The notes under the pieces are model-generated. The model ran no database searches, was not told the DNA's origin, and worked only from the letters and a program-made list of their open reading frames with translations. The translations under genes were made by a program, and so were the position numbers. From positions 558,001 through 622,000 of the forward strand of contig NZ_CP156628.1 in assembly GCF_039852015.1 (NCBI RefSeq): a DNA stretch of 64,000 bases. Direction: 5' to 3'. Positions 55,629-64,000 of the stretch are shown in pieces. The DNA comes from Robbsia sp. KACC 23696 (GTDB lineage Bacteria > Pseudomonadota > Gammaproteobacteria > Burkholderiales > Burkholderiaceae). Position 1 is the stretch's first letter. Each line of letters opens with the position of its first letter.

Positions 55629-56858
55629 TCAATTCACTAATCCTAAATATTTAAAAAGACGCGGCAAGCAAACTGAATTTAAGTCATATTGCTTACGCGC
55701 AATATGAAATGCGCGCGTCCGCATAGGTATAAGGTCAATTCTATTTTCAAGCGCTTTAACCACACCCGCCGCCAAAGCTTCAGCATTAAAAAAATCAACC
55801 AGCATCCCATTCACCCCATCATCTATTACCTCCAGCACAGGAGCGGTGCTAGACGCTAGAACTGCACATCCTGCCGCCATTGACTCCATGAGAGACCAAG
55901 ACAGGACGAACGGATATGTCAGGTACACATGGACCGTCGAAACCTGTAGAACGCACAGATACCGTGCATACGAAACGCGCCCAAGAAAATGCACGCGACT
56001 CCAGTCCACAGAGTCGCCAACCTGCTTCGTATAGTACTCTCGATATGTCGTACCTTTCAGCGGCCGTCCGTAAGAGACTCCATCGTCGCCCACTATGACG
56101 ACCTGTGCGTTTGGCCGTTCCTTGAGAAGGATCGGAAGAGATCGCATAAAAACGTGGAATCCTCTGTACGGTTCCAAGTTCCTGTTAACGAAGGTCACCA
56201 CTTCGTCGGTAGGCGCTAGGACCTTGCCGTTTGGCAGAGACAAAGAAGCTACCGGGTTAGGCTTAACCACGTCGCAATCGATGCCGTCAAACACGACTTC
56301 GATTTGCTTCTGTAGCACGGCCGGATACCGCGACTTCTGCCACAACGTCGGCGCGATACCAAGATCAGCTGACAGCATACTTTGCGTCTGCGTCATGTTT
56401 TGTGCCCGAACATCAAAGGGTGTCACGTTTGGATCGCGAAACTCAGGGTCGAAGCCGCAATCCTGCCCTTCGAAATTGAAGTAAAACTCACAAAAATTGA
56501 CGATCTTTGCGTTAGGGAACACGTCCCTCACGAAAAGCATCTCGCCCCATCCGGGATGGCCATAAATGACATCTGGTGCCAACCCTTGCTTAGCCAGAGA
56601 GGAAAGACTCTTGGCAACGGCCAGGCCACGACGGATATTAGTGTCGGTCGTCTTTAGCGATCCATTCGGGATCGTCGACGCCACTTCATTGAAGACATAG
56701 CCAAACAACTTTAGGTTCGGAATCGTTTGACGCCAATTAGCAGCGACTCGCCGCGCTTCACCGAGCGCCCATACCTCGTGCGCAGGATCCTTGGAAATGG
56801 CTAATATCAGGTGCCGGAACTGGCCGGGAATATTCTGATGAATAAATAAGATCTGCAT
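55629..56858 (-). CDS. Family 4 glycosyltransferase
   Basis: A 409-residue GT-B glycosyltransferase. The start MQILFIHQNIPGQFRHL is typical of one GT4 branch; the donor site has NRNLEPYRGFHVFMR, GDDGVSYG and the ESMAAGCAVLASSTAPVLEV loop with the EX7E-type glutamates. It should add a sugar in the cytoplasm. The Met at 56858 is chosen; a Met at 56882 adds 8 residues and neither has a clear SD. It lies 76 bp after the large repeat protein on the same strand, so the two may be cotranscribed; modification of that protein or of a surface glycan is possible. GC content is lower than in the metabolic region. Confidence 0.82.
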   Translation of the reverse strand: MQILFIHQNIPGQFRHLILAISKDPAHEVWALGEARRVAANWRQTIPNLKLFGYVFNEVASTIPNGSLKTTDTNIRRGLAVAKSLSSLAKQGLAPDVIYGHPGWGEMLFVRDVFPNAKIVNFCEFYFNFEGQDCGFDPEFRDPNVTPFDVRAQNMTQTQSMLSADLGIAPTLWQKSRYPAVLQKQIEVVFDGIDCDVVKPNPVASLSLPNGKVLAPTDEVVTFVNRNLEPYRGFHVFMRSLPILLKERPNAQVVIVGDDGVSYGRPLKGTTYREYYTKQVGDSVDWSRVHFLGRVSYARYLCVLQVSTVHVYLTYPFVLSWSLMESMAAGCAVLASSTAPVLEVIDDGVNGMLVDFFNAEALAAGVVKALENRIDLIPMRTRAFHIARKQYDLNSVCLPRLFKYLGLVN

Positions 56859-56883
56859 ACGCGGCAGTAGAACATTCAACAAC

Positions 56884-56910
56884 GGGAGAGAGCCAGTTCA
56901 CCTCTCTCCC
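56884..56910. other. Intercistronic hairpin between RTX-like gene and glycosyltransferase
   Basis: GGGAGAGAG and CTCTCTCCC are perfect 9-bp arms around a 9-nt loop; a further CTCTCCC lies at 56922-56928 and could pair instead. There is no T run on the minus-strand side, so it looks more like an mRNA stability or attenuating structure than a terminator. Confidence 0.5.
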
Positions 56911-56934
56911 AGACAGGGAATCTCTCCCAGTGAT

Positions 56935-59900
56935 TTACGCGTGCCAGGCGTTATGAGCCGCAGCTAGAACCGTAGGATCGGTAATCGCAGGATTCGCGGC
57001 AGACGTCGGATCGAAGCCTGGATTTTGCGACGAGAAATTCGCCATCGCTTGAATGAGTTGGCTCAGACCAGAGTCGATCTCCACCACGCTACCGCCTGGC
57101 GTTGCCGTCGCAGTAATTTCATGCAATTGACTAAAATAACCGAAACCGTTCTGGACTGTCACCTTATCCGAGGTCCCCATCAATTGGATCTGAAGATCGT
57201 CGCCAACTTGACTGAACCACACGTTCTCCTCTGCAGCACCGCCCAACGCCAGCGTTCCCGAACCTGAATTATTGATCGTCAATGAGCCGTATCCGGCATT
57301 GAACACATAGGTGTCGGAACCACCGTTGCCCGTGACGGAATCCACCCCTCCCTTCCCGTCAATCGCATCGTTATAAGGTGACCCATAAAGCGTATCGTTA
57401 CCAGCAGTTCCAGTCGTGGTGAGACCAATCAACTCCGCAGCCGACATCGTCATGCCATCAGCAAATTGGACGCTAGTCACCCCAGTCCGCTCAGTGCTCT
57501 TGATATTGTCAATATGAATCTGGTCGCCGGAGATGCCGTCCGTCAAGATCAATCCGGTATGGTTAGCGTCCGTAGTCACTTGCAGACTTGATTCTGAAAT
57601 ACCGCTGCCAAGTTTCAAAACCGGGTTTTGACCATACCAGAACGAATTATCGATCTCCAAGCTTCCGTAGCCTTGGTTATAGATGAAGGTGTCATCGCCC
57701 CAATTGCCATTGACGTAATCTGTTCCGCCTTTTCCATCGATCACCTCGCTGTCGCTAGATCCAGTAATGGAGTCACTTCCGACAGTCCCCGTCGTCGGCA
57801 ACGTACGTAGATCGGCATCAGTTAGCGTCGACCCGTCGGAGAATTGCACCAAGTTTATGCCGTTACCCGAGTATTTTTGTGAGTCGAGGCGAATTTGGTC
57901 GCCTGAAATACCATCTGTCAGAACTAACGTCCCGGCGTCGAAGCTTGCCTTGAGATTATCGCGAGTAATGCCTGCGCCAAGCTGGAGCGTCGTAGTTGCC
58001 CCGTCATTGATCGACTCATCAATTTCGAGCTGGCCATATCCCTGATTAAAGACGAAGGTGTCGTTACCGCCGCCACCCTTCGCGTAATCCACTCCCCCTT
58101 TGCCATCGAATAGATCTGCAGCTGACGTCCCGTACATCGAATCAGATCCGCTGGTCCCACTCGTCTCCATCGCTATCAATTGCGCCTTTGACAACACAGA
58201 ACCATCGGCGAAACGTACAGAAGCGACACCCTGTCCATCGTTCAGCATATAGTCAAGATCGATTGAATCACCGGCGCTTCCGGCAGTAATCAACAGCCCG
58301 TTATGGCGATCATCCACGCTAACTTTTAGCATTGACGCACTTATGCCCGCACCGAGCTGGAGCACCGGTGCCTGACCGTTATACCAACTCTCGTCTACTT
58401 CCAATGCGCCATAGCCTTGATTGAATTCGAACGTGTCATTGCCTGCATTGCCTTTCACGTAATCGCCACCGCCCTTACCGTCAAAAAGATCGTCTTGAGA
58501 ACTACCATAGATCGAATCTGCTCCCGACGTCCCGATGTAAGTCGCTTCAGGCGCGCGACCGACATTCATCGCAATTAGCTGCTGCGCGGTAAGCGTGCTG
58601 CCATCGGAAAATTCAACTACGCCAATGCCATTGGCTCCCGAATTCGAGAACATGTTGTCGATTGTGACTGCGTCGCCGTCAATACCGTCGGTGATCTGAA
58701 TAGCCGTTCCGGACTTACTATTGCGCACTGTGATCGACGACGCAGTGATACCGTCACCAAGTCGCAATACGCTGGTTGGGGCCGAATTTTCTTCAGACGA
58801 GATCTCCAATGCGCCATACCCTGCATTGTAGATAAAGGTATCGGCACCACCACGCCCTATGGCGAGGTCGTTTCCACCGCGTCCGTCGATTGTGTCTGCG
58901 CCACTCGTACCATACAGCGTGTCGGCACCGATACCACCCGTCTCCTCCATTTGGATCAACTGCGCGGAGCTCAGACTCGTCCCGTCCGCCAATTGGACGG
59001 AATTAATGCCAGCCCAGCCGTATTCTGAGAAGAAGTAATCTACAGTTACTGCGTCGCCATCGACCCCATCTTTAATGACCAGGTTGTTACCGTCGGACGT
59101 CACGCGTAGCGAGTCTTCGGTGATGCCTGGTCCAAACCTAAGCATACTTGCGAAGTCTCCTCCCGCATATTTCTCGTTGTTGATCTCGAGCGCACCATAA
59201 CCAGAATTGAAGACAAACGTATCGTTTGCATAGTACGAGTGATAGGTATCGTTTCCGCCTAGACCATCAAGGATGAGGTCGTTGCCACCAGAATCAAGCT
59301 TATCGCTACCAGTCGTGCCTTTAACGGTGCGGGAAAGATCAAATAGCTGTGACGCACTTAAGGACGAGCCATCTGCGAAACTCACGGAAGTTAGATCTCG
59401 AGAAGTGTCAAGACTTCCGCCCGATAGCATACCTTCTAGGATAATCTCGTCCCCGGAAGTGCCATCGCTCAAAACCAAATTGGAATCGGAAACCGAGACG
59501 GAAAGCTTGTCGTAAAAAATACCTTCCGTAAACTTCACGGTCGATGATTCAGCAAAGCCATAGACATCCACTCGACCATAACCCTCACTGAACATGACAG
59601 TATCGCTGCCGCCGCCTTCGTTGATATAATCGCCGCCGCCTTTGCCGTCGAACACGTCGTTGCGAGACGTGCCATATAACGTGTTCGAACCACTGTCGCC
59701 AGTCGCCTCCATCGCGAATATCTGGTCACTGCTGAGACTGGTGCCATCCGAAAATTCTATCTTTCCAATTCCGACGAAACTAGAGTTAACAAGCATTTCG
59801 CTGATCGTAATGTCATCACCTGCGATGCCGTCTGAGATGACCAAATCATTTCCATCGAATGCGTTACCCACCGTCAACGATGACGCGGTGATGCCTTCGC

Positions 59901-62900
59901 CGAACTTCAACACACTCGTAGGGGATCCAGACTCGACTTCTCTGATCTTAAGGGCGCCATAACCAGCTTCATAGGTGAATGTATCCGCGCCCCCCTGGCC
60001 GACGAGGTAGTCCCCGCCGCCCTTGCCGTCGAATACGTCGGCGTTTGCCGTGCCATACAACGTATCAGCGCCGGAAGTCCCTGTGGTTGACAGATTTATC
60101 AACTCCGATGCCGTCAATGTATCGCCATTGGCGAACTCTATCCTTTGAATACCATCAATGCCGGGGCGTAGCAGCATGCCATTGATCGTGATAATGTCCC
60201 CATCGACTTCGTCGGTAATAATAAGGTCGTTGTTGGACGCAGACTGTGTTACATGAATCGATGACCTATCAATTCCAGAGCCTAGCCGCAAGACGCTCAA
60301 TTGCGACAGATAATTCTCTGAGCTAATCTCGAGCGCGCCATACCCGGAGTGGTAAATGAACGTATCGTTCCCAGAGGTTCCGATCAGAAAATCTGCACCG
60401 CCTAAACCATTCATTACCGAACCACCGGATGCTCCATAGAGCGTATCCGCACCGCTCGAACCCGCTCCAGCCAGACCGCGAAGCTCCTCCGCTGAAAGCG
60501 TGGTTCCGTCGGCAAATTGTACAATCGCGATGCCCGAAATCGCGGGATCGCTAAGCGCCCCATCAATGACGATTTCGTCGCCAGCAGTACCATCTTTAAT
60601 CGCGATACCAGCGCCGCCTGCAGAAGCAGACACGGTAACGGATTGCATCGTAATCCCCTCACCAAAGGATAGGATACTGTTTTGTGCACTGTAGTTTTTC
60701 GAATCGATTTCCAAACTGCCAAAACCGGTTTGGTACACAAATGTATCTTCCCCACTGCGGCCAACGATCGTGTCGCTCCCCCCAAGCCCGTTGAAGAGTT
60801 CCGCGACATCCTGCTTTCCGACAAGGTAGTCGGCACCCGCACTGGTCTCGAGCTCGTGCTCGTATAGATCGTCGATAGTCCAGGTCGTGCCGTCATCGAA
60901 GACGATCTTTTGAACGCCGTTGTCAGACGTCAATAAGGCGCCGTCTAGTAATATTTTGTCTGTCGAGTTGCTAAAGGTAATCTCGAACCGGGAGAACGTA
61001 TCTGCCTTGACTATGACTTGATTTTCGGTATAACCGGTGATTCGAAGTGTGTTCGGCGTAGTGTCCCCACTGTTCTCCGAAATCTCAACAGTTCCAGCGC
61101 CGGGATCAACTATGAAGGTATCCCCGCCTCCACCACCATTTAGATATGCGTTAATAGCCGTGGAGTGAAGCGTATTAACGGTTGAATCACCAAAGAGTGC
61201 TGCCGAATTGCTAGTGAGCGCCGCCTTCAGGATATCATTTCGACTCCAGGTTGTTCCGTCGGAGAAGGTGATGATCTGGACGCCATTAGCCTGGGATCGC
61301 GCCATCCCATCGAGAACAATCTGACTGCCATCCGAAAGCGTTAAAGTAATATCGCCGTTTCCAGTCTCAGCGACATCTTTCACAGAGCTCGGATCAATGC
61401 CTGCATCAAAAATCAACTGATTGTGAACATTACTACCACCCAAAACATCTGACTCGTCAATCTCAACTGAACCGTCGCCTTGCGCATAATTGAATGTATC
61501 GTTGAAGTCTGTTCCTCCACCGAAGTTCCCGCCGCCATTACCGACAAGCTTTGCGATGCCTTGTCCAGCGAAGAATTCATCCTCAGTGGTACTGCCATTA
61601 ATTTCGACACCATTACTTGTAAAGGTGAAATCGAGCCCTTGATTTAGTGCATTTGCAATAGAAGCGATTTCCGGAGATGAAGTAGTCGATAAAAGACCAA
61701 AGAGCGTATGATCATCAACTCCGTTCTGTGCCTTGTAAGCATTTACCACATCGAGCGCGAGGCGCCAATCATTCTGATTCTGCGCAGTCAACGAACCAAG
61801 TCTGATCTGAAGTTCTATCAAAGATAGAATAATGTTGTTCGTGGGGACGATCTCATTAAGCGTCGCGTTATATGAAAACTCCGGCAGAAGAGATTCGCCG
61901 GCTGAAGTTTGCTCGAGCATCCGCCCCGCGAATTGCCCGAACAGTGCGCTCCAAATTTTTTGAAGATCACTCACGCTATGCGAAACGACGGCTTGATCGT
62001 AAGATACTCCCAAATATTTCTCAATAAATGCGAGTTTTCGAGCATCGAATAAATAAGAACCTCCGCTCGCCGCGGATAATGAACCTACGCCTGCCCACTC
62101 GTACATGATTGACTCGAGATTCGAAGTCGCAGTTGCTGCGGAGTAGCTACTTGAATTCATCACGAACTCTTGCACCATCTCGGCTAGTACGGCGTCATAC
62201 ACCATTGATGAGTGCAGGTCGTACATTTGTCCGCCACCCATTATTTGCGGCAGAACCGAAATGGCGTCGGGTATGCTTGGTGTCTCTGTAGCATGCGTGT
62301 AGGCACTATTCGAAACTAGCGTCACAGACGCAATTGCGCGCGTCACGCCATCACTGAGCATGTACTGCCCAATGGAAGTAATTGTGTTGCCGTTTAGGTC
62401 CGTCGTTTGAGATTCAAAATTTAAATCAATAGATACTATACCGAGGTCCGACAGCGTTAGAAGTTCTCCTGTATCTGTAGTTCCATTCCGATTTTCATCT
62501 GTCCAAACACGGAGCGAGCTAAACGAAGAATCAGTTGATGAGATGACGCCGTCACCGTCATCATCAAATGCTCGAAGGTCCTCGATAGAGGAAATCAGTT
62601 GGCTTTCGCTCGTGACGGAGGTCGCGCCATTAAGGCTCACGAGGAATGCGGTTCCAGTACCAACCCAGCCGGTACGTTCCGCAAACCCATTGCCGTCGAA
62701 GTCAAAATACGTGCCGCTTGTGTTTTCTGCCGTTAAATTAATTCCATTGCCTGTCAGGTCTAAGACGATCGGGTCTCTGCGCTTTAACGATTTTCTGAGA
62801 CGATTGATAAGCCCTCCTAGCCCTCCCAACCCGGTCTGGCCAGCGGACGATCCGATGGTTCCTCCGGTGCCGGACCCAGTGCCAGGCCCCGTGCCACCCG

Positions 62901-63660
62901 TCCCGCTTCCTGCACCACCGTCTCCACCTACGCCGTCTCCTCCATTCCCTCCGTCATCGCCACCTCCACTTCCCCCGCCTCCGTCATCGCCGCCGACGCT
63001 TATACTGCCGCCGTCGCCATTCGGAATTGGATTACCTTCGGGATCGGTAAGGTCTGAATTTTCCGGCAGACTGTTAGACAGTGCATTAGTTAGAGAATTG
63101 AGCTCGTTGCTCACCCAGCCTGCAGCTGCGTTCGCATCGCTGGCGACGGAATCAGGCATTGCTTTTAGCTGATTTATTAAGCTATCAAGCCCTTGTCCGA
63201 TGGCTTGTTGATTAGCTCCAACTACAATCTGCCCAATATTTGCGGTCATCGCCACCGCAGCCCCCGCTGCGGCTAATACCGGATTTCCGCTTTCCATTGC
63301 TAGGGCGCCTAGCCCGCTAATGGCACCCAATCCATCACTTGCGAGGGAACCCAAAGCTGCTGCACGATCAGTAGCCGACGTTGCGTTGGAATATTTAGAA
63401 TAATCGCTCGCGATTTGTCCGCCGGTGTAAAGAAGCCCGAGGCTACCGGTACCGATACCGAGCGATTTAACAAAACTATCGATCGGGGTTATCTCGCCCG
63501 GGATTGCGTTCCATACCGCTGCTCCAAACTGGATAACGTTATTGATATCTTGAGCCGAGGCGTTGCCGTTGACGACATTTCGGTAGGAGCTCCAAAAGTT
63601 AGTGCCCTGCGCACCAGTATCCGCAACGGCGCCGCCATATTCAGAATAAATGTTTGACAC
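56935..63660 (-). CDS. Giant RTX-like calcium-binding repeat protein, probable type I-secreted adhesin
   Basis: A 2241-residue protein. Residues 1-215 are Ala/Gly-rich and partly hydrophobic; about 215-290 is a Gly/Asp/Ser linker. Then VLDLTGNGINL and two EF-hand-like loops (DFDGNGFAE, DDDGDGVIS) follow. About twelve units of 110-130 residues run to the end, each with a degenerate RTX nonapeptide stretch (LYGTSGADTIDGRGGND type), DTFxYxxGYGALEI and an HCBP-related block (LxLSDGxxGDxIxLDxM). The C-terminus (LSQLIQAMANFSSQNP) is a typical T1SS signal. There is no N-terminal signal peptide. Start is GTG with GAGGGGG upstream. Export genes are not in the window. Function as adhesin or surface layer is inference. 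Confidence 0.87.
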   Translation of the reverse strand: MSNIYSEYGGAVADTGAQGTNFWSSYRNVVNGNASAQDINNVIQFGAAVWNAIPGEITPIDSFVKSLGIGTGSLGLLYTGGQIASDYSKYSNATSATDRAAALGSLASDGLGAISGLGALAMESGNPVLAAAGAAVAMTANIGQIVVGANQQAIGQGLDSLINQLKAMPDSVASDANAAAGWVSNELNSLTNALSNSLPENSDLTDPEGNPIPNGDGGSISVGGDDGGGGSGGGDDGGNGGDGVGGDGGAGSGTGGTGPGTGSGTGGTIGSSAGQTGLGGLGGLINRLRKSLKRRDPIVLDLTGNGINLTAENTSGTYFDFDGNGFAERTGWVGTGTAFLVSLNGATSVTSESQLISSIEDLRAFDDDGDGVISSTDSSFSSLRVWTDENRNGTTDTGELLTLSDLGIVSIDLNFESQTTDLNGNTITSIGQYMLSDGVTRAIASVTLVSNSAYTHATETPSIPDAISVLPQIMGGGQMYDLHSSMVYDAVLAEMVQEFVMNSSSYSAATATSNLESIMYEWAGVGSLSAASGGSYLFDARKLAFIEKYLGVSYDQAVVSHSVSDLQKIWSALFGQFAGRMLEQTSAGESLLPEFSYNATLNEIVPTNNIILSLIELQIRLGSLTAQNQNDWRLALDVVNAYKAQNGVDDHTLFGLLSTTSSPEIASIANALNQGLDFTFTSNGVEINGSTTEDEFFAGQGIAKLVGNGGGNFGGGTDFNDTFNYAQGDGSVEIDESDVLGGSNVHNQLIFDAGIDPSSVKDVAETGNGDITLTLSDGSQIVLDGMARSQANGVQIITFSDGTTWSRNDILKAALTSNSAALFGDSTVNTLHSTAINAYLNGGGGGDTFIVDPGAGTVEISENSGDTTPNTLRITGYTENQVIVKADTFSRFEITFSNSTDKILLDGALLTSDNGVQKIVFDDGTTWTIDDLYEHELETSAGADYLVGKQDVAELFNGLGGSDTIVGRSGEDTFVYQTGFGSLEIDSKNYSAQNSILSFGEGITMQSVTVSASAGGAGIAIKDGTAGDEIVIDGALSDPAISGIAIVQFADGTTLSAEELRGLAGAGSSGADTLYGASGGSVMNGLGGADFLIGTSGNDTFIYHSGYGALEISSENYLSQLSVLRLGSGIDRSSIHVTQSASNNDLIITDEVDGDIITINGMLLRPGIDGIQRIEFANGDTLTASELINLSTTGTSGADTLYGTANADVFDGKGGGDYLVGQGGADTFTYEAGYGALKIREVESGSPTSVLKFGEGITASSLTVGNAFDGNDLVISDGIAGDDITISEMLVNSSFVGIGKIEFSDGTSLSSDQIFAMEATGDSGSNTLYGTSRNDVFDGKGGGDYINEGGGSDTVMFSEGYGRVDVYGFAESSTVKFTEGIFYDKLSVSVSDSNLVLSDGTSGDEIILEGMLSGGSLDTSRDLTSVSFADGSSLSASQLFDLSRTVKGTTGSDKLDSGGNDLILDGLGGNDTYHSYYANDTFVFNSGYGALEINNEKYAGGDFASMLRFGPGITEDSLRVTSDGNNLVIKDGVDGDAVTVDYFFSEYGWAGINSVQLADGTSLSSAQLIQMEETGGIGADTLYGTSGADTIDGRGGNDLAIGRGGADTFIYNAGYGALEISSEENSAPTSVLRLGDGITASSITVRNSKSGTAIQITDGIDGDAVTIDNMFSNSGANGIGVVEFSDGSTLTAQQLIAMNVGRAPEATYIGTSGADSIYGSSQDDLFDGKGGGDYVKGNAGNDTFEFNQGYGALEVDESWYNGQAPVLQLGAGISASMLKVSVDDRHNGLLITAGSAGDSIDLDYMLNDGQGVASVRFADGSVLSKAQLIAMETSGTSGSDSMYGTSAADLFDGKGGVDYAKGGGGNDTFVFNQGYGQLEIDESINDGATTTLQLGAGITRDNLKASFDAGTLVLTDGISGDQIRLDSQKYSGNGINLVQFSDGSTLTDADLRTLPTTGTVGSDSITGSSDSEVIDGKGGTDYVNGNWGDDTFIYNQGYGSLEIDNSFWYGQNPVLKLGSGISESSLQVTTDANHTGLILTDGISGDQIHIDNIKSTERTGVTSVQFADGMTMSAAELIGLTTTGTAGNDTLYGSPYNDAIDGKGGVDSVTGNGGSDTYVFNAGYGSLTINNSGSGTLALGGAAEENVWFSQVGDDLQIQLMGTSDKVTVQNGFGYFSQLHEITATATPGGSVVEIDSGLSQLIQAMANFSSQNPGFDPTSAANPAITDPTVLAAAHNAWHA

Positions 63661-64000
63661 AAAACCCCCTCATTAGATTTTATCTATAAAATCCGTACAT
63701 ATTATTTACGTACGAACAACAAACGGAAAAGACCGAACTAGTACCACTATTTACAACCAACAGAATTAAATAATTAATCAAAATTTATATTCTTTTCGAT
63801 CTGTGTCTTTTGAATAGAAATATTCGATCACCGCGATGGAATCCGTCCAATTTTCGCCGCAAGTTGTAAGCGCGCTGACCTCCACTCATTCACCGCTCTT
63901 ATCCACGAAACACGGGCGCGCGCGTAAGCTTGAAGTCCACTTAGCAGCTCAAGAATGTTTCCTACCCCCTTTTCATATCGATGCCCAGAGACCTCATATG
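63661..64000. other. AT-rich region upstream of the RTX-like gene
   Basis: About 340 bp without a recognised gene. The part next to the GTG start (63670-63800) is very AT-rich, as expected for promoter or H-NS-type control DNA. Farther right (63840-64000) the GC rises, and nothing recognisable is seen before the window ends. Confidence 0.5.

Noticed and set aside
57230-61580. DNA satellite repeats
   Set aside because: The periodicity is at protein level (RTX-like units in one long reading frame) with diverged DNA.

Overview
The window looks like a chromosomal segment of a Burkholderiaceae-type betaproteobacterium (Burkholderia/Paraburkholderia/Robbsia-like). The grounds are high-GC coding with strong third-position bias, a three-subunit periplasmic gluconate 2-dehydrogenase, a divergent acdR-acdS pair (ACC deaminase, typical of plant-associated Burkholderiales), many MFS/LysR/GntR genes, and IS3, IS30, IS110 and ISNCY-type elements. 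The genus cannot be settled from the sequence alone. Two parts are visible: about 1-49.6 kb is a metabolic region with intact operons, and about 49.8-64 kb is an accessory region with an insertion-sequence graveyard followed by lower-GC surface-protein genes.

Layout. 0-3.4 kb: an NAD(P)-dependent aldehyde dehydrogenase with a FadR/GntR-type operator far upstream, and a soluble double-PAS chemoreceptor (BdlA-like). 3.5-4.7 kb: Bcr/CflA-type drug exporter. 5.3-9.3 kb: gluconate 2-dehydrogenase operon (Tat-exported gamma subunit, FAD/GMC subunit, tri-heme cytochrome c), with a palindrome inside its promoter and two stacked terminators after it. 9.5-11.7 kb: double-domain KaiC-like ATPase overlapping a response regulator with an unusual C-terminal domain. 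11.7-13.5 kb: acdS/acdR. 13.5-20.4 kb: BenE-like transporter, a LysR/MFS divergent pair, and a LysR-MHS transporter-DUF2848 run.

20.8-30.3 kb is the most interesting metabolic unit. A DapA-family lyase/aldolase, an iron-type alcohol dehydrogenase, a DUF1537 four-carbon acid-sugar kinase, a PdxA2-type dehydrogenase, a Na+/solute symporter, a cytoplasmic four-Asp-box sialidase-like protein, a DeoR regulator and an SDR oxidoreductase lie head to tail, behind an intergenic region filled with TGATCGA-type boxes. Kinase plus PdxA2 is the known last half of D-threonate/D-erythronate catabolism. The other enzymes suggest a longer route that ends in a C4 acid sugar and whose starting substrate is unknown. 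Next to it (30.3-37.4 kb) is a second unit: FCD-type GntR, flavin reductase-like protein, a PuuE-like polysaccharide-deacetylase-fold enzyme, and a complete spermidine/putrescine-type ABC importer.

37.5-49.6 kb holds an AEC carrier, Tag glycosylase, a YqaE/Pmp3 peptide, a HAD phosphatase, a Fic protein with a large palindrome at its start, and a decaying catabolic cluster: AroE-like gene, epimerase remnant, intact FAD dehydrogenase, MHS transporter remnant with two internal deletions, IclR, broken FAD dehydrogenase, NIPSNAP protein. A MarC protein closes the section. 49.8-55.5 kb holds at least five IS fragments or elements, including an IS30-family copy with a 2-bp target duplication inserted in an IS3-family copy. 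55.6-63.7 kb carries a glycosyltransferase and a 2241-residue RTX-like repeat protein on the minus strand, a probable type I-secreted surface protein. No tRNA, rRNA or CRISPR array was seen.
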